Assembly (NCBI GenBank): GCA_947303695.1
Contig: CAMYYX010000081.1
Coordinates: 1 to 7,618, forward strand
Length of the DNA stretch: 7,618 nucleotides
Origin: an uncultured Prevotellaceae bacterium
GTDB lineage: Bacteria; Bacteroidota; Bacteroidia; Bacteroidales; Bacteroidaceae
Direction: 5' to 3'
Below the pieces are notes generated by a model that was not told the DNA's origin, made no database searches, and worked only from the letters and a program-made list of their open reading frames with translations. Of the stretch, positions 1-4,253 are shown in pieces. Positions within the stretch are counted from its first letter, which is position 1, and every line of letters starts with the position of its first letter. The translations under genes and the position numbers were made by a program.

Positions 1-201
1 CCCCTGCTCTATGGTGTGCCCATCTTCATCGTTTGCGGATTCCCCCACTGCATCGCCGATGCGTTCTACTATCTGGCCGTTCCTGTTGAGTTCTGGTCAG
101 CTCACCTTCTGGATATATTGATTCTCTATGTAGCCATCGTTCTTGGCAACACGGTAGGTTGCAACCTTGTCCGCATCATCAACTTCGATAAAGAAGCATA
201 A
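1..201 (+). CDS. Formate/nitrite transporter (FNT) family protein, C-terminal fragment
   Basis: The frame is open from base 1 and ends with TAA at 199-201, so only about the last 66 residues are present and the start lies outside the window. FNT proteins are pentameric six-helix inner-membrane channels for formate, nitrite or related small anions. What is visible fits the last two helices of that fold: a hydrophobic helix containing GFPHCIAD (the family usually has a G-F-E-H-S-x-A-[ND] motif here), a short loop, then a second hydrophobic helix ending in LGNTVGC (the family usually has GN.vGG), followed by a short charged tail NFDKEA. The Pro/Cys in GFPHC and the final Cys in GNTVGC differ from the commonest family residues. 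Substrate cannot be inferred from this fragment. A terminator-like hairpin follows 24 bp downstream, which suggests this gene ends its transcript and is separate from the sigma-factor operon. Confidence is good for the family and low for the substrate. Confidence 0.75.
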   Translation, partial: PLLYGVPIFIVCGFPHCIADAFYYLAVPVEFWSAHLLDILILYVAIVLGNTVGCNLVRIINFDKEA

Positions 202-225
202 AAGAATCGTCAAATGTTAAAATAT

Positions 226-259
226 AGAAAAACTTAGCTTTCCCGAGTTAAGTTTTTCT
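226..259 (+). terminator. Hairpin terminator after the FNT gene
   Basis: AGAAAAACTTA (226-236) is a perfect 11-base inverted repeat of TAAGTTTTTCT (249-259). The 12-base centre can add C238-G247 and T239-A246 pairs. The right arm carries a T5 run and continues into TTGTTGTTT, so the + strand transcript ends in a U-rich tract, as expected of an intrinsic terminator. The A5 run on the left arm would give the - strand the same property, but no gene is seen entering from the right. The stem is A/T-rich, so it may be weak. It lies only 24 bp before the sigma-factor start codon, so it could instead act in that gene's leader. Confidence 0.6.
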
Positions 260-282
260 TGTTGTTTACGCATATTAGTTGT

Positions 283-783
283 ATGACCCAAGTGGAGTTC
301 GAACATATTGCCAGCGAGTTGCGCCCTTCGATGTGGAAGGTGGGCATGGACTTCTTCGGCTCGGCCGATGATGCTGAGGATGTGGCACAGGAGTCGCTAG
401 TGCAGTTGTGGCAATATGCAGAGAAGTTGGATGCGGGTCGGAATATTGGCGGACTGGCCATACGAATTGCAAAGCATTGCTGTGTGGACATGCAACGGAA
501 ACGTCGCGGAAACACCATAGAACTGATGCCCGCACACGAACGGGAGATAGGAACAGATGCTTCGCCACACGAACAGCTGGAGCAGACGGAAGCAACGGAG
601 CTGTTGCAGCGACTCGTCGAGGAGCTCAATCCACGCGAACGCGAACTGTTCGAACTGCGACAACTCGATGGACTTTCGAACGACGAGATAGCCTCGCGGA
701 CAGGCATCCCTAAGGCATCAATACAAGTGATGGTATCGAGAGCACGCAAGAAAATATACGAGGAACTGAAGAATCGACTTTAG
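283..783 (+). CDS. ECF-type RNA polymerase sigma factor (sigma-70 family)
   Basis: A 166-residue protein of the usual ECF size. It would direct RNA polymerase to a small set of promoters, probably including its own operon. Sigma region 2 covers about residues 8-75 and contains the characteristic DAEDVAQESLVQLW segment (30-43; core-polymerase and -10 contacts) and IAKHCCVDMQRKRR (62-75). An acidic, Glu/Gln-rich linker (about 85-108) leads to region 4 at about 115-158: LNPRERELFELRQLDGLSNDEIA, then a helix-turn-helix GIPKASIQVMVSRARKKI (recognition helix, -35 contacts). I chose the ATG at 283 because domain homology begins just after it; an in-frame TTG at 259 would add eight residues but lies inside the upstream hairpin. 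There is no C-terminal extension, so signal input must come from a partner, most likely the next gene, 13 bp downstream. The family is clear; the specific ECF group and regulon are not. I found no convincing housekeeping promoter upstream, which is compatible with autoregulation. Confidence 0.93.
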   Translation: MTQVEFEHIASELRPSMWKVGMDFFGSADDAEDVAQESLVQLWQYAEKLDAGRNIGGLAIRIAKHCCVDMQRKRRGNTIELMPAHEREIGTDASPHEQLEQTEATELLQRLVEELNPRERELFELRQLDGLSNDEIASRTGIPKASIQVMVSRARKKIYEELKNRL

Positions 784-796
784 ATATTAGAAAGAT

Positions 797-1237
797 ATGA
801 ATAAGAAAGAAATAGATAAACTGATTGACAAGTACTTGGAGGGGGCAACCACACCCAAAGAGGAACTGCAGCTTGCGAGGGAAGTGAACCGTCCCGATCG
901 CCCTGCCGAATGGGAAGCCATCCGTGCAATGCTCGGCACGTTGGCACTCGACGAGGCAGCGTACGACGAGGAAATGGCCAGTCGTCGCAGTCGGAGCATG
1001 TGGATACATCGCATCAGTTGGGCTATTGCAGCCAGCATCGCTGTTGTGGCAGGCGTCGGATTGTGGTTCAACAGCCAGCAAGAGTCGTCGACCGACATCG
1101 CAATCGCCTATGTTGACGGACAGACCATCACAGACGAAGACCGCGTGCTCGCGATGGCCGAGGATGCCGTTTGCGACATCTTCAGCAACAGCGACGCAGA
1201 GTCATCACTTTACGAGATATTTAACCCAGAAGAATAG
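797..1237 (+). CDS. Single-pass membrane protein, probable anti-sigma factor
   Basis: A 146-residue protein with three parts. Residues 1-70 are a charged soluble N-terminus that includes IDKLIDKYLEGATTPKEELQL, a helical pattern often seen at the start of anti-sigma-like proteins in Bacteroidetes. Residues 73-91 are one hydrophobic segment (ISWAIAASIAVVAGVGLWF). Residues 92-146 are an acidic tail that includes AYVDGQTITDEDRVLAMAEDAV. The basic residues before the helix (RRSRSMWIHR) predict the N-terminus in the cytoplasm and the tail in the periplasm, which is the layout of a membrane anti-sigma factor. No H-x3-C-x2-C zinc-binding motif is present, and the only Cys is residue 126, so this is not a standard ZAS-type anti-sigma factor. 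Its place between the sigma factor and two exported proteins supports the role. The function is inferred from position and topology; the sequence alone does not prove it. Confidence 0.7.
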   Translation: MNKKEIDKLIDKYLEGATTPKEELQLAREVNRPDRPAEWEAIRAMLGTLALDEAAYDEEMASRRSRSMWIHRISWAIAASIAVVAGVGLWFNSQQESSTDIAIAYVDGQTITDEDRVLAMAEDAVCDIFSNSDAESSLYEIFNPEE

Positions 1238-1243
1238 AATCAT

Positions 1244-1759
1244 ATGAAACGATTACTGACATTCATCATCGCAGCAACTGCCGCCATGAGCCTGTGGGCA
1301 CAGCAAGGGCTGAACGTCGACTCCGTGTTCCGTGGACTCATCGTGCCGAAAAGCGCACCCGAGTTCAAGGAGACGAACCTGAGTGGCGAAGTCGTGAAGC
1401 CTTACCGACTGAGGAAGATGCGTACCATCAGCTTCCTCGCCACTGAGAGCCAGCGCGACCATGTGGAACGGCTCGTGGAAGACGACTACCAGTTCGCCGA
1501 CAAAAACCGGACTACCCTGACGGACATCGATGGCGAAGAGCGCGAAAACCGCAATGGGCACATCTACTACATCATCTTCCGTACGGCCGACCGAGACCGT
1601 AACGATGCCGGCGTAAGGAAAACCGACCACACCTACGTCTGCTACCAGTGTAAACCAAAGGGAGGGCGATACGACATCACGCTCGTCTACCTCGAAGGAC
1701 CGGCAACCTTCTCAGACCTTATGAAGAATTTCAAACGCAAAAACAACAAAACCAGATAA
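1244..1759 (+). CDS. Small exported protein of unknown function with a CYQC motif
   Basis: A 171-residue protein with a clear signal peptide: MKR, a hydrophobic stretch (about residues 4-18) and a likely cleavage after WAQ at about residue 20. There is no lipobox Cys, so it should be a soluble periplasmic or surface-associated protein. The mature part looks mixed alpha/beta and very charged. Its segments include RTISFLATESQRDHVERLV (60-78, probably a strand then a helix), HIYYIIFRT (106-114, strand), TYVCYQC (130-136), YDITLVYLEG (143-152, strand) and a basic tail FKRKNNKTR. The CYQC at 133-136 is the only pair of Cys in the mature protein and could form a disulfide or bind metal. From memory it resembles Bacteroidales proteins called DUF6108, but I am not sure of that name. 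The gene starts 6 bp after the anti-sigma candidate and 2 bp before the barrel gene, so a role in the same envelope circuit is likely. No enzymatic motif is recognisable. Confidence 0.72.
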   Translation: MKRLLTFIIAATAAMSLWAQQGLNVDSVFRGLIVPKSAPEFKETNLSGEVVKPYRLRKMRTISFLATESQRDHVERLVEDDYQFADKNRTTLTDIDGEERENRNGHIYYIIFRTADRDRNDAGVRKTDHTYVCYQCKPKGGRYDITLVYLEGPATFSDLMKNFKRKNNKTR

Positions 1760-1761
1760 TT

Positions 1762-2541
1762 ATGAAAACCAGACTCATTCTCATCATCACGATGATCATG
1801 GCCACCACCTGTGGTCTCAAGGCACAAAACGACAACAACGACGAAGACCACCCAGGCGGCTGGGACTTCAGCATTCCGTTCCTCAGTACCAACCGCAAAG
1901 CAAATAATGGTACCGTCGACATCCAATACATCGAAACCCGCACCAACCGTGCACCCTATCCACACTGTACATCGTTTCAGTTCGGATTCATCTCCGGCAT
2001 CGATGAGGCATCAGGCCTGAATATCGACATGGGACAGTCGTTCGAACTGGAACTGCGCAACCTCGTAGCCTTCACCTCACGACTCGGCAAGTGGACATTT
2101 TTCAACCTCGGCTTCGGAGTCGATTGGCGCAACTACCGCATGACTGGTCACAATCAGTTCCTCCTGAATGATGATGGACGCATCACACTTGCCCCCTATC
2201 CGGCAGGAGCGAATCCTGATTTCAGCCGCATCCACACATTCAGCCTCGTCGTGCCGCTGCAAATCCACTTTGCGCTTGGTGGCGCTTGGTATTTCTCCTG
2301 CGGTCCTGAGCTATCTTTCAACACCTATGCATCGCTCAAGACACGCTATACCCTCGATGGCGAGAAGCAGAAAATCGAAGCCAACCGCTTGCATCGCAAT
2401 AAGGTGACATGGGGATTGATGTGCGACCTCAACTACAACCGCCTCGGTGTGTATTTCAAGTACTCCCCCTGCAATGTACTGCAACCCGAGTACGGTCCCA
2501 AATTCAAAAGCATCACTGCCGGATTGAAGATCTCATTCTAA
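1762..2541 (+). CDS. Probable outer-membrane beta-barrel protein
   Basis: A 259-residue protein with a signal peptide (residues 1-22, cleavage likely after LKAQ). A short acidic stretch (NDNNDEDHPGG) follows. The rest is rich in alternating hydrophobic/polar segments flanked by aromatic residues, as in small outer-membrane barrels: SFQFGFISGI (71-80), SFELELRNLVAF (93-104), WTFFNLGFGVDW (111-122), FSLVVPLQIHFAL (160-172), WYFSCGPELSF (176-186), VTWGLMCDLNY (215-225), LGVYFKYSP (228-236) and ITAGLKISF (251-259). The last residue is Phe, the usual C-terminal signal for barrel insertion. The size suits an 8- to 10-strand barrel related to PorT/OmpW-like folds, but no specific family is certain. 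It is the last gene of the sigma-factor operon, 2 bp after its neighbour, and a strong terminator follows. In this position it may be a stress-induced envelope protein or part of the sensing unit; the sequence cannot decide. Confidence 0.75.
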   Translation: MKTRLILIITMIMATTCGLKAQNDNNDEDHPGGWDFSIPFLSTNRKANNGTVDIQYIETRTNRAPYPHCTSFQFGFISGIDEASGLNIDMGQSFELELRNLVAFTSRLGKWTFFNLGFGVDWRNYRMTGHNQFLLNDDGRITLAPYPAGANPDFSRIHTFSLVVPLQIHFALGGAWYFSCGPELSFNTYASLKTRYTLDGEKQKIEANRLHRNKVTWGLMCDLNYNRLGVYFKYSPCNVLQPEYGPKFKSITAGLKISF

Positions 2542-2607
2542 ATTCTAAATACGGAATTTGAAAATCGTAAGAAAGATAGTAACGAAAGAGGCTATAGTGC
2601 CAACAGT

Positions 2608-2636
2608 AAAAAGGGTGCCGAGTGCACCTTTTTTTT
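2608..2636 (+). terminator. Rho-independent terminator of the sigma-factor operon
   Basis: GGTGC (2614-2618) pairs with GCACC (2624-2628) around a 5-base loop. Outside it, a G-T wobble and five A-T pairs extend the stem between AAAAA (2608-2612) and the following run of eight Ts (2629-2636). A GC-rich stem with an unbroken T8 tract is a strong intrinsic terminator on the + strand. It lies 66 bp after the barrel gene stop codon and before the tsaB promoter, so the two transcripts should be separate. Confidence 0.9.
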
Positions 2637-2668
2637 GTATCTTTTTGCTAAAAATAGTAAATAGAGAA

Positions 2669-2698
2669 TTGTCAAATCATATTTATTTACTATCTTTG
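2669..2698 (+). promoter_or_regulatory. Bacteroidetes housekeeping promoter for tsaB
   Basis: TTG at 2669-2671 and TATCTTTG at 2691-2698 are exactly 19 bp apart. They match the Bacteroidetes primary-sigma consensus (-33 TTG, -7 TAnnTTTG) at every defined position. Transcription should begin within about 10 bases after 2698, giving a leader of roughly 45-50 nt before the tsaB ATG at 2752. The surrounding DNA is A/T-rich, as usual for such promoters. Confidence 0.85.
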
Positions 2699-2762
2699 CA
2701 TCCTAAAAGGATGACTATGTCTTGCATCCTAAAAGATAACAAAGGACCACTATGTCTTGCAT
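2696..2762 (+). repeat. Imperfect tandem duplication across the tsaB leader and start codon
   Basis: The unit TTGCATCCTAAAAG...ACTATGTC occurs at 2696-2721 and again at 2722-2756, and a partial third copy (TTGCATaCTAcA) follows from 2757. Exact blocks are TTGCATCCTAAAAG at 2696-2709 and 2722-2735, and ACTATGTCTTGCAT at 2714-2727 and 2749-2762. Copy two is 9 bases longer between these blocks. The result is two nearly identical translation starts, at 2717 and 2752, in different reading frames. Confidence 0.85.
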
Positions 2763-2806
2763 ACTACATATCGACACATCAACTGACGCTTGTTCTGTGG
2801 CTGTGA
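2717..2806 (+). other. Possible overlapping upstream ORF in the tsaB leader
   Basis: The ATG at 2717 (or an in-frame ATG at 2711) opens a 29-31 codon frame. It begins MSCILKDNKGPL, ends with TGA at 2804-2806, and overlaps the first 55 bases of tsaB in another frame. Its first five codons encode MSCIL, the same residues as the true tsaB start, because both starts lie in the duplicated unit. It is the first start region a ribosome would meet after the predicted transcription start. The peptide has no recognisable domain. It may be a by-product of the duplication or a short regulatory ORF that limits tsaB translation. Confidence 0.25.
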
Positions 2807-3453
2807 GCCAGGACGGAGCGAACATTTATCATGAGGAGGAACTGGAAGGCCCCCAGCATGCGCAGGTGATTGGCGGCATGGTGGACGAGGCTATCTCGTT
2901 CACCGACAGTCATGCCATCCCGTTCGATGCGGTAGCGGTCAGCTCGGGTCCAGGCAGCTACACAGGCCTGAGAATCGGAGCGAGCATCGCCAAGGGTGTG
3001 TGCTATGGGCGCAACTTGCGACTCATCGCCATCCCTACCCTGGAACTGATGTGTGTGCCCGTTCTGCTAGGTCATGAGGAGTTGCCTGATGATGCTTTGC
3101 TCTGTCCGATGATCGATGCAAGGAGGATGGAGGTCTATACAGCCCTCTACGACAGGGCTCTGAAACCCATCATGGAGACATCGGCCATGATCATAGACCC
3201 GGATGCATTTGCAGAGGAGCTGAACCAACACCCCATCTACTTCTTCGGAAATGGGTCGGACAAGTGTCGGGAAGTCATCACTCATCCGAATGCGCACTTC
3301 GTCAGCGGCATCAAACCCTTAGCAAAATGGATGGGCCCTCTGGCTGAGAAGAAACATGTGAGGGGTGAGTTTGAAGACGTAGCTTACTTCGAACCATTTT
3401 ATCTCAAAGAGTTTATTGCCAAGAAGAGCAAGGACCTCTTGAGAGAGATGTAA
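2752..3453 (+). CDS. tsaB: tRNA N6-threonylcarbamoyladenosine biosynthesis protein TsaB
   Basis: A 233-residue ASKHA-fold protein, the normal TsaB length. TsaB is the scaffold partner of TsaD (with TsaE) in the cytoplasmic complex that transfers threonylcarbamoyl from TsaC/Sua5 product to A37 of ANN-decoding tRNAs. Diagnostic segments are the N-terminal ILHIDTSTDACSVAV (4-18), the near-invariant SGPGSYTGLRIG (65-76) followed by AKGVCYG, PTLELM (95-100), DARRMEVYTALY (122-133), and a C-terminal EPFYLKE (214-220). It lacks the TsaD metal-binding H-x3-H motif, which separates it from TsaD. I chose the ATG at 2752 because family homology begins at its first residues. Expression should come from the consensus promoter at 2669-2698. 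The leader carries a tandem duplication that repeats the start region. No clear simple terminator follows; the gap to the next gene holds inverted arrays of 11-bp repeats. Confidence 0.95.
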   Translation: MSCILHIDTSTDACSVAVSQDGANIYHEEELEGPQHAQVIGGMVDEAISFTDSHAIPFDAVAVSSGPGSYTGLRIGASIAKGVCYGRNLRLIAIPTLELMCVPVLLGHEELPDDALLCPMIDARRMEVYTALYDRALKPIMETSAMIIDPDAFAEELNQHPIYFFGNGSDKCREVITHPNAHFVSGIKPLAKWMGPLAEKKHVRGEFEDVAYFEPFYLKEFIAKKSKDLLREM

Positions 3454-3458
3454 GAAAA

Positions 3459-3502
3459 GGAGAAAATATGGAGATAATAAGAAGATAATAAGGAGATAAT
3501 AA
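3459..3502 (+). repeat. 11-bp tandem repeat array A (four units, GGAGATAATAA)
   Basis: Four adjacent 11-base units: GGAGAAAATAT (3459-3469), GGAGATAATAA (3470-3480), GAAGATAATAA (3481-3491) and GGAGATAATAA (3492-3502). It starts 5 bp after the tsaB stop codon. The reverse complement of the unit matches the unit of array B (3541-3595) at 9 of 11 positions, so the arrays face each other across a 38-bp spacer. The period is close to one helical turn. No protein is encoded. Confidence 0.88.
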
Positions 3503-3540
3503 GACGTTACCATCGGATGTTAGCAACAGCAATCATTTGT

Positions 3541-3595
3541 CCTAATATCTACCTAATAGCTCCCTAATAACTCCCTAATATCTCCCTAATATCTC
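3541..3595 (+). repeat. 11-bp tandem repeat array B (five units, CCTAATATCTC), inverted to array A
   Basis: Five adjacent 11-base units: CCTAATATCTA (3541), CCTAATAGCTC (3552), CCTAATAACTC (3563), CCTAATATCTC (3574) and CCTAATATCTC (3585-3595). A decayed extra copy, AATAACTCC, is at 3603-3611 after an A-run. In the transcript this array could pair with array A as a long imperfect hairpin of about four units, with two mismatches per unit. The gap 3454-3641 contains no other recognisable element and no consensus promoter. The last 30 bases before the next gene are almost pure A/T. Confidence 0.88.
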
Positions 3596-3641
3596 CAAAA
3601 AAAATAACTCCAACTTCAGAAAATTATATAATAAATAAATA

Positions 3642-4253
3642 ATGGATTATAACACGCAAAGAGAGAAACTGAGACTGCCTGAATATGGGCGTTGCATTCA
3701 GGAAATGGTGGACTACGCCGTAGCGCTGGAGGACCGTAAGGAACGTCAGCGTTGTGCTTATACCATCATCGACCTGATGGCAAATATGCAGAAATTCACG
3801 GGCAACCCAGATGACTTCTACCAGAAACTGTGGAACCATCTGGCATATATCTCGGACTATCAGCTCGATATCGACTACCCTATCGAGATTCAGCATATCG
3901 ACAAACAGGAGACAAAGCGCGACAGGGTTCCCTATCCGCAGAAACGCATCGAACGCCGCCACTACGGAACCATCATCGAGCAACTGACCAAGAGACTCAT
4001 GGAGATGGAACCGGGTGCTGAACGCGAAGAGCTCACACGCCTCGTAGCCAACCAGATGAAACTGGCTCTGGCCAAGTGGAACAGCAATGCGCTCGACGAC
4101 GAGAAGATACTCAGCGACCTAGCAGAATACACCCAAGGGAAGATATCGCTCCTGCCGTCGGAAATCAAACTCATCAGCGACAAAGAGGCTATCGCCAACG
4201 CACAGCAGACAAACAGCAATAGCGGTGGTGGGAAAAAGAAAAAGAAGAAGTAA
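3642..4253 (+). CDS. DUF4290-like protein of unknown function
   Basis: A 203-residue soluble protein with no signal peptide or membrane segment. It matches, as I recognise it, the Bacteroidetes-specific family DUF4290: an N-terminal YNTQREKLRLPEYGRCIQEM (3-22), a helical VALEDRKERQRCAYTII region (27-43), LMANMQ, a central segment rich in acidic and aromatic residues (about 56-80), HYGTIIEQL (107-115) and a helical C-terminal half. The tail GGGKKKKKK (195-203) is a Gly hinge plus six lysines and could bind nucleic acid or ribosomes, though that is inference. The biochemical role is unknown. Its TAA stop touches the murA ATG with no bases between and in the same frame, so translation of the two is probably coupled. 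The start ATG follows an A/T-only leader, normal for this phylum. Family assignment is fairly secure. Confidence 0.85.
   Translation: MDYNTQREKLRLPEYGRCIQEMVDYAVALEDRKERQRCAYTIIDLMANMQKFTGNPDDFYQKLWNHLAYISDYQLDIDYPIEIQHIDKQETKRDRVPYPQKRIERRHYGTIIEQLTKRLMEMEPGAEREELTRLVANQMKLALAKWNSNALDDEKILSDLAEYTQGKISLLPSEIKLISDKEAIANAQQTNSNSGGGKKKKKK

Noticed and set aside
214..242. Possible promoter for the sigma operon (ATG at 214-216, 18 bp, TAGCTTTC at 235-242).
   Set aside because: Both boxes deviate from consensus and the -7 box lies inside the terminator hairpin; too weak to annotate.
259..282. N-terminal extension of the sigma factor from the TTG at 259.
   Set aside because: The eight extra residues show no family homology and the codon overlaps the hairpin; the ATG at 283 is a better start.
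2540..2559. Small inverted repeat AAATTC / GAATTT right after the barrel gene.
   Set aside because: Only six A/T-rich pairs with an 8-base loop and no T tract; the real terminator is at 2608-2636.
2638..2649. TATCTTTTTGCT as a second -7 promoter box.
   Set aside because: Two extra Ts break the TAnnTTTG spacing and no TTG lies 19 bp upstream; the promoter at 2669-2698 is far better.
3454..3641. CRISPR array in the repeat-rich gap after tsaB.
   Set aside because: Units are 11 bp, directly adjacent without spacers, and no cas genes are nearby.
4230..4250. Programmed ribosomal frameshift site in the A-rich tail of the DUF4290-like gene.
   Set aside because: The A AAA AAG heptamer is not present in the needed frame because each lysine pair is preceded by G, and the stop follows at once.
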